From NCBI GenBank assembly GCA_019426215.1, contig CM033396.1:32159154-32223153 (forward strand): 64,000 nucleotides of DNA. The letters are read 5' to 3'. The notes beneath the pieces were generated by a model. The model did not search any database and was not told the origin of the DNA. It saw nothing but the letters and a program-made list of their open reading frames with translations. Position numbers and translations under genes: made by a program. Positions 11,082 to 23,108 of the stretch are shown here, one piece after another (position 1 is the first letter of the stretch; each line of letters opens with the position of its first letter). Source of the DNA: Buddleja alternifolia (taxonomy: Eukaryota > Streptophyta > Magnoliopsida > Lamiales > Scrophulariaceae).

Positions 11082-12530
11082 TAAGCTTAATTTGATTTTA
11101 GTCCCCGAATTATGTCACTCATCAAATGTTATCCTTAAACGACCATATTTTTATCAAATATGGTCTCTCTGTCTAATTTCCTGTCAAATTGGTAATTATT
11201 GGAGTTAATTAAAATGTCATAAATTACATTTTCCACCCCAAAAGCACAAGTTGACACTTTCCACCCGAAAAAGAATAATTCACAAATTTCACCATTTAAT
11301 CATAAAGGATTGATATTAACACTCTCTTTTTTTATATTCACACTCCATTCTTCTTTTGGCATTAAGTAATTTACCAAAATGTCCATTTAATATTAAAACA
11401 CATTACATACTCAATTTTTCTCCAACCCCTTTCCATCACTAAGAATGATGCAACTAACCAAATTATTCGATATATTACACATAGAAAGTTATGCTATACG
11501 AATCGAAAAGCTAATACATAGCATCGCAAACTCAATTTCGTTCTTTATGCTTTTTTCTGAAGCAAATGAATCAAAGATCTCTGTGTCTTACATAAAGTGG
11601 ATGAAAAAAAAACTAGGATGATATCTCTACAGGTTCCATGTACCACGGTTTTAGCTCAAAATCTATCCAACAAGACAAAATATAGATAAATAGTATTAAG
11701 TAAATATTACTAACAACAAGGAAGCTTTTAAGGAGAAATTTACTAGTTAATTTAGTCTTCTTTTGTTGAAAATGCATATACAAAAATAACATACATATCA
11801 GAAATCAAGTGCCGCTCCTTAGTAACTAACCACAAATTATGCAAATAAATTAAACAAGCACAGTTTAAAGTTAACGATTTTCTTGTCAACTTATCTCCAA
11901 ATGGGATTGAATACGGGACGTAAGAATAAAATAGCATATTAATTTATTTTAAAATTAAATTATTATTATTTTTAATTACACCGACAGGATTGGGATTGGA
12001 GAAAAATTAAGTTTTGAACTAAAAAAATGAGATTTGTATATGAAGGGTATATTTGTATCACAAATATAGTATGTAATGTATTTTAAAATCAAATGGGCAT
12101 TTTAATCAATTATTTAAAATCAAAAAAAGAATGAAGTGTTAATAAAAAAGAGGAATGTAAATATCAATCCCTACATATTTTCCCTTTATTTTACTATTAT
12201 CATATTTAGTCTGGATTTGGTGCTGGTCAGTTGTCTGTGCCTGTGAGACGAAAGAATTAGGATTTTGGGCCGAAAATGGACCGGCCCGTTACTTATTAAG
12301 GGCCTCAGACTTCAAGAGATGAATGTCTTAAGTTTGTGTAATGAGTTAGATGATGGTCAACTCTTACTCAATATTGGCCTAGTTAGGATGGTGATGGAAC
12401 GGGTTCGGGGAAATTGGAACATGCAACCCGACCCTTGAACTTTTACCCAAACTCGAATTTCGAAGAAGAGCTTCTCATATGAATTGAGCTTCACGAAATA
12501 GCTTCACACGAATTCAAGTCAAAATATATG
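11082..12530. other. Gene-free AT-rich intergenic region
   Basis: No coding signal. It contains a degenerate segment around 11090-11330 in the style of TTTTAGTCCCCGAATTAT, typical of decayed Mutator-like termini, but no matching partner end was located. Confidence 0.5.

Positions 12531-12536
<6 letters not shown>

Positions 12537-12561
<25 letters not shown>
12537..12561. repeat. (AT)n microsatellite
   Basis: Uninterrupted AT dinucleotide run. Confidence 0.9.
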
Positions 12562-12589
12562 CACGTGTATACATACATTTTATGAAGTA

Positions 12590-13054
12590 TGTATAATTTG
12601 GATCTAAAATGAACTCGACCCTTCTCAGTGAAACTCGGATCGAACACGATCGCGAAGCTCCTAAATTAGAACTACCTGAAATCAAAGGACCCTCATTAAG
12701 GTCGAGCTGGGATTGACCCCAACGTAGACCCTCCGACGATCAAGTCAGTATAGACTAAAGGATCGAAGTCGCTATAGTAAATGTAGAGTAATGAAAGACT
12801 TACCTCCCAAAGTGATAAATGGAGTGGGGTATTTATAGGAGAGACCACCCTATACAGATAGAGATAAGACACGTGTCATGATCTCTAAGATCTATATCTT
12901 ACCAATATGTGGCTGAGGTTCTGGGTCTGTCGGGTCGAACTAGTTGGGTCATCCCGAACCCAAATTAAAACAAGCAAATCTTGGCCTGTTTGGGGAATAA
13001 AACTAACTTTGGGGGTAATTTTGTCAAAAGTGGGTTTTTACCCATATCAATGTT
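12590..13054 (-). mobile_element. LTR remnant with promoter, minus orientation
   Basis: Read on the minus strand the segment opens TGATATGGGTAAAAACCCAC. It has a TATAAATA-type box near 12830-12838 following ACACGTGTC, then a GC-richer transcribed-looking part. This is the usual layout of a plant LTR. No partner LTR or internal domain is found here and the distal end is unclear. Confidence 0.4.
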
Positions 13055-13061
13055 TTATGTA

Positions 13062-13063
<2 letters not shown>

Positions 13064-13102
<39 letters not shown>
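13064..13102. repeat. (AT)n microsatellite
   Basis: About 19 AT units adjoining the LTR remnant. Confidence 0.9.
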
Positions 13103-13104
<2 letters not shown>

Positions 13105-13664
13105 CAAGATTGCTCATGTCATAAACTATTAATAATCATTTTATACGTGTATACATAAGATGGTTCAACAGACAATCGAGTTATTAATTCTTTCTTTATG
13201 AAAAGAATATTTAATTCCTTCATTACTCATTGACTAATTACTATTATAGAATTGCAGAGCAGGGGCCGGAAGTTGCAACCCCCACCATTTTTTGAATATT
13301 AGTTTTTAGATCCTACAAATTTTTTATATTTAAACTTTTGCCTCTCCAAACCAAAAAAAATTAATTTTTCCCCCTCTTTTTTTTATTTGCCCCTCCCCCA
13401 AAATTAAATTCCTAACTCCGTCCTTATTGAAAAATATCACATTGAAAATGTTTTGAACTGTCAAGCTGTTCGGTAAACCATAGCACTTTTATCTTATAAA
13501 TTGAGTGTAATGATATATATAACTGACATAATAACACTTTATTAATATTGATGAGGTGACTTAAGGATAATTACTTGGTCTATGACACTGGATATAGAAT
13601 TTTTTTTTTCTTAATTTGATTTCTCATTATTTTTCTTATATATTTTTAATCTTTTCTCGCCTTT

Positions 13665-14410
13665 TGTTCAAAATTACTTTTTTGGTCTTGTAATTATAGG
13701 ACATTGACACTTTTCGTCCTATATATTTTATAATTACACTTTTAGTCTCAAAATTGACACCCTCATTTCAATTTTAGTCATTTTTTTCTATCGTTTTGGT
13801 CCTAGGTTGCATATTTGCTCCTATTTAGCTATTTTTTTGCACATTTAGTCCTGCTACTGTAAAATTGAAAAATTTAAAAAATTTCGGTCAAATTAATGAT
13901 CGGAACTTCGCATGTGCGCACACATGATTTAACTATTTTTGTTGAACTAAATTCAACCTGAAATTGAGCTAGTAGAGGTAAAATTCTACTTTGTAGATCA
14001 AATTTGCACTTGATATTGAAGAAAATTGAATAGTAATTGGTTTAATTTTGGATGAATAAATTTGGTGAATAATTTAGGGTTTTATAAACCCATATATATG
14101 TTATAGCCTTTAGGGAGGGATGCGTTTTTAATGTTATTTTTCCTTACAAAATAAGCTTCGAACACGTGTGCGCCGCACGTGCGAAGTTCTGGCCATTAGT
14201 GGGAACTTTTTTTTTTTTTTAATTTGACGGTAGCAGGACTAAATATGCTAAAAAAATTAACTAAATAGGTCTAAATGTGTAACTCAAGACCATAAATGTG
14301 AAAAAAAAAATGAGTTAAATTGAAATGAGATTAAAAGTGTAAGTACGAAATATATAGGACCAAAAGTGTAAACACTTTATAATACACGACCAAAAAAGTA
14401 ATTTTCCCAA
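13665..14410. mobile_element. Non-autonomous Mutator-like element with long terminal inverted repeats
   Basis: The left end (AAAATTACTTTTTTGGTC from about 13670) is matched in inverse at the right end (GACCAAAAAAGTAATTTT, about 14390-14407). The inverted homology continues inward for about 150-200 bp. No ORF is present in the core. Long TIRs without coding capacity suggest a MULE-type MITE; the target duplication is not resolved. Confidence 0.6.
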
Positions 14411-14579
14411 AAGAAAAATTAAAAAAGAATAGCTCTGATTGAAGCTCAGCTCCGTCCACGAGTTTTTTTTTTAATTCAAAAGGAAGGGGGACACCCTATA
14501 TATCTAACTTGACAAATCCAGTTGATAATTATAATCCTGGGTCATATAAAAACTCATTTTGACGGTAACAAAACTAAAT

Positions 14580-14770
14580 ACGTAACTCAAGACCAAAAAT
14601 GTGAATAAGAATAATTAAAATTAAAATCAAGTATTTTTAAGATTAAAAATATAATTATAAAATATATAGGACACGTGGAAACACACCCTATATTTACACG
14701 GCAAAAAAGAATTTTCCCAAAAGAAAATTAAAGAACAGCTCTTGTCTGCCCCGTCCACGAGTTTGTGACT
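14580..14770. repeat. Partial direct duplication of the right end of the preceding TIR element
   Basis: Sequence around 14640-14765 repeats that at 14330-14462 with about 300-bp spacing. Both include AATTTTCCCAAAAGAAAA and end with a CCCCGTCCACGAG-like string, so the right TIR plus flank was duplicated. Confidence 0.55.
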
Positions 14771-15809
14771 CGGACATGGGGAACAGAACTCTTCCACATT
14801 GTTACCGTACACTGTCTCAGATCATGATGTGTCAACAGTGGATTGGATTGTTTCATTAACGCCTTCGTTGACCAACTTCTCTATAGAACATTAGTTAACA
14901 TGTGTCGGAATAAAATGAAATATTTACAAACATCTTTACCAAGAGACCGAAATACGTCTTATATTTTGCATCAAAAAATGAAATACATCTTATATTGCAT
15001 ATATATATATATATACATATATATATTTCTTTCTTTGAGAAAAAATAATTATTGAAAAATTCCTAAAATTATATTTTTTTATTCGAAATATTTATAAAAA
15101 CAAAAAAACAATCACCAATACCCATTTCACAATCTTTTCATTCTAAAAAACCAAACAATCAAAATTAACAACTTTTATCTTAAATTTATTAAGTTATATA
15201 AGAATTGATCAACTAATTTATTGATTTATTTTGTCGCTATATCTTTGCTTTAACTTTTTCAACATGATAAATATGTTACTTTTATAATATTAATATATAT
15301 GAGTAGTCTACCATGTTAATTATTTTTAAAAAATCATTTTATTTCTTATAAGATAGAAAATTGAAATTAAAATATATAATTAATTTGAGTTACCAATGTA
15401 AAAGTTTTAAATCATACAATTCTAAATGTATTTTGATTGATTTTGATATTTGAGTCCATAAATTCAAAAATCATAATTGTCGGGATTTTTTTTAATAAAA
15501 TGTTGGTGAGATGAATAAATTTTAGTTAAGAGGTTTTAGTGATTTTTCCAAACAATTAAATAGTAACATAGAGGATGAATCGTTAATTTAGAAAGAAAAA
15601 ATATATACTCACAGTGAATTCTCTAATATTGTGGAATATCCAAATTAAATAAGAATTGCTCGTCCCTTTTTTTTTTCTCTTTTGAATCAGACGGTTACAT
15701 CATTATATTGAATATCAAATTAACTATTAACAATTGACAATTTTCTATTACATATTAGAAACAATGAATTACTATATAAGTAGAGAAATAACCAACAAAT
15801 CTGGTGGGA
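14771..15809. other. Gene-free, very AT-rich spacer
   Basis: Includes an AT run near 14999-15027. No coding or structural signal seen. Confidence 0.6.
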
Positions 15810-15814
15810 TTAAA

Positions 15815-16301
15815 TGTAAGTTAAATTTCATACAATTACATGATTCCCATAATTGTGAACTTTATGATTTTCATATAATTCAATAATCATAATGAATAAA
15901 ACACTAAGCTTTATCCATGGCTTTTATTGATAGTCTTTTATCGTTGATTTATTACAAAGTTTCGTGAGGAAGAATGATTTCTCTCCCTTGACCCCTCTTT
16001 AGTAATGGAGAATATAACATATACTTTTATCAGAATGTTTTCTGCCTTTTACGTAATGTGTAGTGTAGAGAGGTAGAGAGATGATCAATCCTCTTTATAT
16101 TAAAACTCTAAGAGTTGCCTTCCATCAAAACACTTCTTCACTTAGAGTCATGACTTTACATTACGTAAAGTCATGTTTTTTCACTAACCAATTAGAATTT
16201 AATCACATAATATTAGACAATTAATTATTTTATCAAATAGACGTTAATATTGACAAAATAATAATATGTAATTTAATATATGTGACTTAATATTTCTTAC
16301 A
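15815..16301 (-). repeat. LTR (3' LTR in element orientation)
   Basis: 487-bp copy, TG...CA bounded. A polypurine-like tract (GTGGAAGAA on the minus strand) borders its inner edge. Confidence 0.9.
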
Positions 16302-18745
16302 TTCTTCCACTTGGCTCATTGCTTTTATGATTTAGAATAATCATAACGTGCACAAAAAATTATTCTAAATCTTTCCTAAAATTGGCTATACTATTATATC
16401 ATGATTAAGTCAAAATTAATGTGAGTCCTGGTAGTTGTACATCATTTAGCTCGACATAGTCGCTTCCTTGTACTACATCAATTTCTAATTAATCATGACC
16501 CGTAATGAAGAGAACATAAAGGTCCAGCTTTGATGTTAATGTCTTTATCAAAGACAACTCCTGCTATCATACTTCTATTCAATAATGTATACAATATAGA
16601 AAAACAGGAGATTTCAGAAACATTTAATTGAGCTCAAGAGTATCAAACATGATAACTTAATATGCATATAACATAATTCAATTATGACGTCCTATAATGC
16701 CCATTCTTTCGATATGCTCGTTAATATCTTAGGCAGTAACTATAATGCCTTTTTTTCGACATGCTCATTAATATCTTGGGCAGATGGTGCTAATATATTC
16801 GATTGATACTCTTTGTTGTTGAATTCTTCTTTAACGACAAGATACATAATTTTCATATGCATAGCACCCTTAAACATACTTGTCGTTCTTTCAAGAAGAC
16901 TGTGATACAATATATCTCCCTTCTGAATTGGAACTATCTTTACTGAACATTTTCATCTTACAAGTTACATCTTTCTAGAACTTTCTCATATATATCTTAT
17001 GAGACAACCCAAATAATCATTGTGATTCATTATGGAATGTTTCAATTCTCATCACATATTGCCTCTCTCTTATCTTTCATTGTTCTTAGAAAGATATCTT
17101 GATTTCATGTAATAAACCAAGATCATTAGTGGTAAGTAAGACATCGACTCATCAATATACAAGACTATAAGAAAATAAACATACTTCCACTGACCTTCAT
17201 GTATATACACGGGAAACATATTTTAGTTTGTATATTGATCTTTTAAGCTTACACACACTTTAGGCTAATCAATTAAATTTTTCATCTAATTTTCATTAAG
17301 AAAGAAACTTTAACATTCATTTGGTGTAACTCTAAGTCATAATGACACATCAAAACTATAATAAAGTCTTTCTTAGATATTGATGAAAAGTCATTATTCA
17401 ATCAAGGCCTTATTTCATGAAAATGCTATTAACTATATATCAAAGTTCTCCTTTGGGACTTACTAAGATATAACCTTTGGGATTTACTAAGATATAACCA
17501 TAAACTATTATAAATATATGTACTTATTAGGTTTATTTGTTATCTTTGGATATAGAAAATAAATCTAATATAACATACTAAACTTAACGATTATGTTTAT
17601 ATATTATAAGAACAATGAATCAATCTTTGGGGCGATTCCCAAATGTCTTATAATAATAAACTTCAATATACCCATATATCTCCATATCATTTATGAGAAT
17701 ATAAAGTTTATGGTTAATTGAAATACTTTAATATGCATTGCAACCTACAACTTTAATGATAAGGTCATTTGGGGACGAACAAATCATCTATCAAATAGAT
17801 TTCATATGCAAACTTTAATATGCATTGAAATTTATAACTTTAATGATCATGCCACTTTGGTGACTAACAGATCATCCATTAAATAAATTTCATATGCAAA
17901 CTCTTTATTTGTGCATCACATTCCAAATGGTATTTGTACATTACATTCCAAATGGTCAATCAATACATGGAATGATTACGAATATAGAAGTACAAATTTT
18001 AGAAACTATCATAAGGATTTATGCTGCATTCAAGCCTACTGTAAGTAATTATATCTATCCCGTAAGTTTTGGAATGCTCTAAAAACCATTCATTCATCTT
18101 TGGATCCATGGTATACAAATAGTTCAAAAGTTTTGTACTTTTTGTATTTATACAGATATATATAGAACTGTCATATATACACACAGTCCATCACATGCGT
18201 ATATTTGAAAATACATGTATCATCATATTTTATCCATACAATTTAAAAATTTACAGCAATCAAGAATCAGCAAGTTTCAAGTGAGCCTCGAATTGTATAT
18301 TCTTGCATATTCCAATAAAATCAGGAAGCATAAGCATAAATCACACTTTCATGGGCTTTTCATCACACGAAGCAGAAATTGAAATCCAATGTCAGATTTT
18401 TAGGAATTTCAATGATAAGGAGAAACCATGTATCCTCACTTTGTATATATATTTTTATCCTTTTGTAGAAAACATGAAGCCTTAATCATATTTCTTTACA
18501 GGCTTTTCACCTAAATTATATCATGTGTTCTTTTCAGTTAGAGAAGAGCCAATTCATGAGACAGTATATATACCAGAATACGAGACAAAAGCAGTAGAAA
18601 CTTCAAATTTTTTGCCCACAATATCATAAATTTGCAGCGACAACCAAAAAATATTTTACTTTGCATTATCAAATTCAGCGGAAACGTTATCATTAACTTG
18701 CAACATAAGAATTCATAAATTGGAAAATCATGAGTTCTTAAACCA

Positions 18746-18758
18746 TGCTCTGATACCA
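18746..18758 (-). other. Primer-binding site (initiator tRNA-Met type)
   Basis: Reverse complement TGGTATCAGAGCA, two bases from the LTR edge. It fixes the element's orientation as minus. Confidence 0.88.
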
Positions 18759-18760
18759 CA

Positions 18761-19228
18761 TGTAAGTTAAATTTCATACAATTACATGATTTCCATAATC
18801 GTGAACTTCATGATTTCACATAATTCAATAATCATAATGAATAAAACACTAACCTTTATCTATGGCTTTTATTGATAGTCTTTTATCGTTGATTTATTAC
18901 AAAGTCTCGTGAGGAAGAATGATTCTCTCCCTTGACCCCTCTTTAGTGATGGAGAATATAGGGTATACTTTTATCAGAATGTTTTCGGCCTTTTACGTAA
19001 TGTGTAGTGTAGAGAGGTAGAGAGAGGACCAATCCTCTTTATATTAAAACTCTAAGAGTTGCCTTCCATCAAGACACTTCTTCACTTAGAGTCATGATCA
19101 TGTCTTTTCACTAACCAATTAGGATTAAATCACATAATATTAGACAATTAATTATTTTATCAAATAGACTTTAATATTGAAAAAATAATAATATGTAATT
19201 TAATATATAAGACATAATATTTCTTACA
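18761..19228 (-). repeat. LTR (5' LTR in element orientation)
   Basis: 468-bp copy, differing from its partner by scattered substitutions and a deletion in the repeated GTCATGA segment. Confidence 0.9.
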
Positions 19229-19540
19229 TTAAACTCATGATCTTTAAGTTATCGGGTTTCACTTTTACCATTAGACCAAAATAATTTTTTTTAGTAAGTC
19301 ACTTTGCCAAGATATCATTGGCCAAAATTACCTGTCTGAACAACCCTTAGTAAAAAAAAAAAAAAACATTTGTATTGCAAAAATAAACTACGAAAAAATC
19401 GAATACATGACCTAACGTATGAGGAAACAAAGGGCCGATTCAATTGGTTGTGCATTGCCATAGCAAGAAAAGATAGGCTTTATTTGAATGTATTTTCATT
19501 TCATTTTCAACTGTCATTTCCTATACTTTTTAGAAAATGA

Positions 19541-20380
19541 GGCTGTGTTTGTGTTTTCGGAGCCACACTTTCATTTGAAAATTAAAATACACGATTTACA
19601 CCATTCTCAACTGAAAATACATTTATTTTTATTTTCACTCTCACAGTCTCTAGTAATTATCTTTTATTTTACCAATTCACACTACATTTTTCTTTCTCTT
19701 ACATCTCCTTCTAAAATTATAATTTTTTTGGCAACAATTGTAGTGTTATAATGGAATAAACTACATATTATTATCCTTTGTAGGCTTGTGCACAATTTAA
19801 AACCTTTTTGAATATTTTAGTGCTTTTTTTGGGTCATTTTTTGTCATTTTTACTTATCAGTATATTTAGTCAATATAATTGTATCTATACTATATACATA
19901 ATAATTCTTTTTAACTAACTCAATCATGTCACACATTACTTAATGATTTGATAATGAGTGAAATGATTGAGTTAGTTAAAGGTAAAAATTATATATGAAT
20001 ATTATAAATAAAATAATAGGTAATATTATATTAATTAAATATATTTATAAGTAAAAATGATAAAAATTGACCCCAAAAAAGTACTGAAAACACTCAAATT
20101 AAGTCTTAAAATATGCACAATCCTATGAAAGTTAATACCATGTATTTTATTCAACTATACTACCACAATTGTTATCGGAAATATGAATTTTGAGAAGTAT
20201 ATGTGAGAGAAGGAAAAAAGTGAGTGTGATTTGGTAAGTGAAATGTAGTTATTGGAGAATATGAAAGTAAAAAATGAAAATAATGTATTTTCAGTTGAGG
20301 AGTGTGTAAAGTGCTTATTTTCATTCTCAAATGAGAATGAAAATGAAAATGGGCCTTTGAAAATACAAACAAACAAAGCC
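19541..20380. repeat. Giant foldback (arms about 400 bp, short loop)
   Basis: The left end GGCTGTGTTTGTG is matched by the right end CAAACAAAGCC in inverse, and matching blocks continue inward almost to the centre. Examples are CAACTGAAAATACATT near both ends, a GGGTCA/TGACCCC block, and TAACTAACTCAATCAT with ATGATTGAGTTAGTTA around 19912-19978. No coding sequence. The outer 200 bp resemble a MITE TIR. The whole unit would form one long hairpin RNA if transcribed. Confidence 0.75.
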
Positions 20381-20649
20381 ATAATGTTTAATGACAAATT
20401 GTAAAGGGGCAACATATAAATTGTCCTTTTTTTTTTTTTTTTTGGTTTTCAAAATATTTTAAGCTCGATGGCTCAAGATTAATGTATTCAAACAATGTAT
20501 GATATTTATGAAAATCTTCTGTAAGAAAGTTTTCTCTATACACAAAAACTCAAACTCAATACCTCTTGATTAAGAGGTCAGAATTAGTAGGCCTCACAAT
20601 CACTAGCCAATAGGCTTTTCTCTCATGCCTTTCTTTGTTCATGGTTCGA

Positions 20650-20758
20650 TATTCTGGTGTCCTAGGCGTAGAGGAACCACACCAATCCATCCCGAACTTG
20701 GTGGTTAAACTCTACTGCGGTGACGATACTGTAGGGGAGGTCCTGCGGAAAAATAGCT
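20650..20758 (+). pseudogene. rrn5: Plastid 5S rRNA (rrn5) fragment transferred to the nucleus (NUPT)
   Basis: About 109 nt match the chloroplast 5S rRNA from its first base (TATTCTGGTGTCCTAGGCG) through GTCCTGCGGAAAAATAGCT. It lacks only the last dozen or so nucleotides of the 121-nt molecule. About 20 upstream bases (TTTGTTCATGGTTCGA) look like the 4.5S-5S spacer. The sequence is plastid type, not the nuclear 5S gene. Surrounding DNA is ordinary nuclear spacer, so this is a small NUPT and is not expected to be expressed. Confidence 0.88.
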
Positions 20759-20877
20759 TAAGTTGGTCAGTGCTAACTATACCTTTAAATAGCTTGGACA
20801 ATTTATCAAATTTTTTATGATGGTTTGTTTGAAAAAAATAAAATTTTGAGGCAAAATGCTACAAAATTCGAGTTAAG

Positions 20878-21270
20878 GGAGTTCATCGGTTCGGTCTGAT
20901 CCGAAATCGAACTGAAATTTAGGACCGAAAATCGAGTTGTAAAAGTTTAATTTGATTGGGTTAAGAATCGAACTTTTCGGTTCGATCAAACCGAATTTCT
21001 GAAATAAATAAATAATGAAAACTAGATATTAATAAATAATTGAATTTTAATTATGACTAATTTTAATTTATTTTTTTTCTTTTCGAATAACTTGTCACTA
21101 GGAAACGCATTTTTTTATAGTTTTTGATCAAGATTATACTATATAAAGAAAAATCAATTTTTGATTAACCGAACCTCAAAATCGAAAGCCGAACTTTTGT
21201 TGAAAAAAAAAACAAAACAAAAAGCGAACCGAATTTTTAGGCGGTTTAACCAATCCGAAACACCCTAGTT
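20878..21270. repeat. Repeat rich in CGGTTCG/CGAACCG words, imperfectly inverted
   Basis: Dense TTCGGTT and AACCGAA motifs start near 20885 and recur inverted near 21170-21265, around an AT-rich centre. This composition is common in plant non-autonomous DNA elements. The family is not identified. Confidence 0.45.
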
Positions 21271-21283
21271 GACAAATGTCATA

Positions 21284-21351
21284 AAATACTCACACTCTCC
21301 CACCTCTATCCTTCCATCAAATACTCACTCTCCCACCTCTATCCTTCCATC
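21284..21351. repeat. Two-copy tandem repeat, unit 33-35 bp
   Basis: Two adjacent copies of a unit containing CTCTCCCACCTCTATCCTTC. Confidence 0.85.
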
Positions 21352-21894
21352 TTTTACTTCGTAGAACTAATAATTATTATATTTATAATTATATAGGTTA
21401 ACCCTCGCGTTTGTGATGCTTGACAATGAGTATTCTAAACCTTGAACCGATAGTGATGGTAGCCTTATGTAAAGCAACACTGGTATTGGCAGTGCTAAAG
21501 AGAATGCTAGCCAAAGTGGCCCACTAAGTACATGTTGGCATTCATACATTGAAGAGAGTGGACAGGACAAAACACATTTTTCAAAACATAATTATAAAAA
21601 TATTGAAAAAGTATTGTATATTTAATAAGTATACATATAAAATGACGCTCCACCACAATCTATAAGGGGTGAAAAGGAGACTTCTTATTGGAAGAAAGTA
21701 CGAACAAACAACAGCCTTAATATTAGTGACCAGAAAAATTGTTCAGGAGCAAAGGTTAGGGCCTGTCTGCAATTTCACTCTTCTTTTTCTTCTTTGGCTG
21801 ATAACAACCTGACTTTGGTTGTACTTTGCCTGCTTTCACATTGCCAAGGAATAGTATTTCTTAAATGTCTCCCTATCAGTTAAAACATAGGACC

Positions 21895-22083
21895 AACAAG
21901 GTCCAGCACAGTTGATAGATAGTTAAATTTTTAAGTACTTGTTCAGGGTTTGATTCCTGACGGTGTGTATGAAAAAGGCTTTGTTGGGAGAGGCAAAACT
22001 CACTCCGGTGATCTCTACGCCTCGAAGGAAAATAGTCTCCGGCATCCGGTTGGGAGAAATCCTGGTATATACCAAAAAAGAAA
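21895..22083 (+). mobile_element. tRNA-derived SINE, about 189 bp
   Basis: A pol III B-box-like GGTTTGATTCC (21947-21957) lies about 50 bp from the left end, behind an A-box-like segment. The right end is A-rich (CCAAAAAAGAAAA). The unit is flanked by a 17-bp direct repeat with two mismatches (21878-21894 and 22084-22100, core AGTTAAAACA), the expected target-site duplication of LINE-dependent retrotransposition. Confidence 0.65.
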
Positions 22084-22472
22084 AGTTAAAACACAGGCCC
22101 CCCATCACCCCTCTTTCAAACTTAATTAAATAACCCAAATCATCATATATACAGCTAAGGAATCACTGTGCTATATAAATATCATTGACCATGGTAAACA
22201 ACTATATACTAACTCACCAATTAATAAATAAATAAATACATAGCTAGTTTGTTTTTTGATAATATTATATACATAGTTTACACTTCTGATTTTCCTAGGA
22301 TTTGATGACTTCAGGGCTAATTTTGTCATTTCGCATGAGAAGGCCACAAGTTGCGCCATATGATCACAAAGTAGGGGAAAGCATAGGGTAAGCAGGAGAT
22401 GGAACAAATCAAAGTTTAGTATAACAACTAAACTTGAACACCTATTATTTATTCGATAACTATTGAAGCTCA

Positions 22473-23008
22473 TGTTGGGTTAGTGGAGCCGGATCAAAAA
22501 GAAGGATCGAAGACAAGAGAAAACGGGTGAAAAAAGTAAGAAATCGGGCCAAAAAGGCATTCCAGGACGAAACGCCGCGGCGTCGGAAGACAAAACACCG
22601 CGGCGTAGCGATGCAAAAGGGAATGCCGGGGCGTTCGGTGGCAGAGGCGAAAATTGGAACGCCGCGACGTTCGGGTCTCAACACCACAGCGTTTGGCGCT
22701 GGGCACCTCCAAGTAGGTTTTGAATTTGGCAAGTTTTGGACATAGACTTCTTCCCTTTGTATTAGGAGTTTATTTCCTAACTAGTTAGGGTTTAGAATTG
22801 CTCTACTATTATAAATAGCTAGACTTAAACATTGTAATTAACTTTAAATCACTTTGAGAGAGTTGAATAAAAATCTAGTTGGAAGGTGGTTTTTTCCCTC
22901 GAGAAGGGTTTCGACCAGAAAAATTCGTCTTTATTCTTGCTTTTGTTTTCTCATATTATTCTTATTTTTCCTGTTATTTTTCACCATTGAGAGCCTTGAT
23001 TCCTAACA
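22473..23008 (+). repeat. Copia 5' LTR
   Basis: 536 bp. It contains repeated GC-rich half-palindromes of the ACGCCGCGGCGT type (about 22570-22700) and a TATAAATAG box near 22811. Confidence 0.88.
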
Positions 23009-23108
23009 ACTGATATCAAGAGCCTAGGATTTAAATTTTAGGAGATGTCTTAGAACTAGATCTGAGGGTAAACATGAGAGCTTAGATTAGCTTTGAGATT
23101 TTTGTCGA

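Larger units (their letters stand above)
15815..19228 (-). mobile_element. Complete but non-coding LTR retrotransposon, 3.4 kb
   Basis: Two near-identical LTRs (15815-16301 and 18761-19228), both with TGTAAG...CTTACA termini, flank a 2.46-kb interior. A perfect 5-bp target duplication TTAAA occurs at 15810-15814 and 19229-19233. The primer-binding site beside the right LTR reads on the minus strand, so transcription runs right to left. The interior has no ORF above about 90 codons and no recognisable gag or pol. It must therefore have moved using enzymes from another element. Confidence 0.9.

Noticed and set aside
18746..18758. tRNA gene fragment
   Set aside because: Only the 13-nt primer-binding complement next to an LTR; no cloverleaf.
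20650..20758. Functional 5S rRNA gene
   Set aside because: Plastid-type sequence truncated at the 3' end, with no nuclear 5S promoter features.
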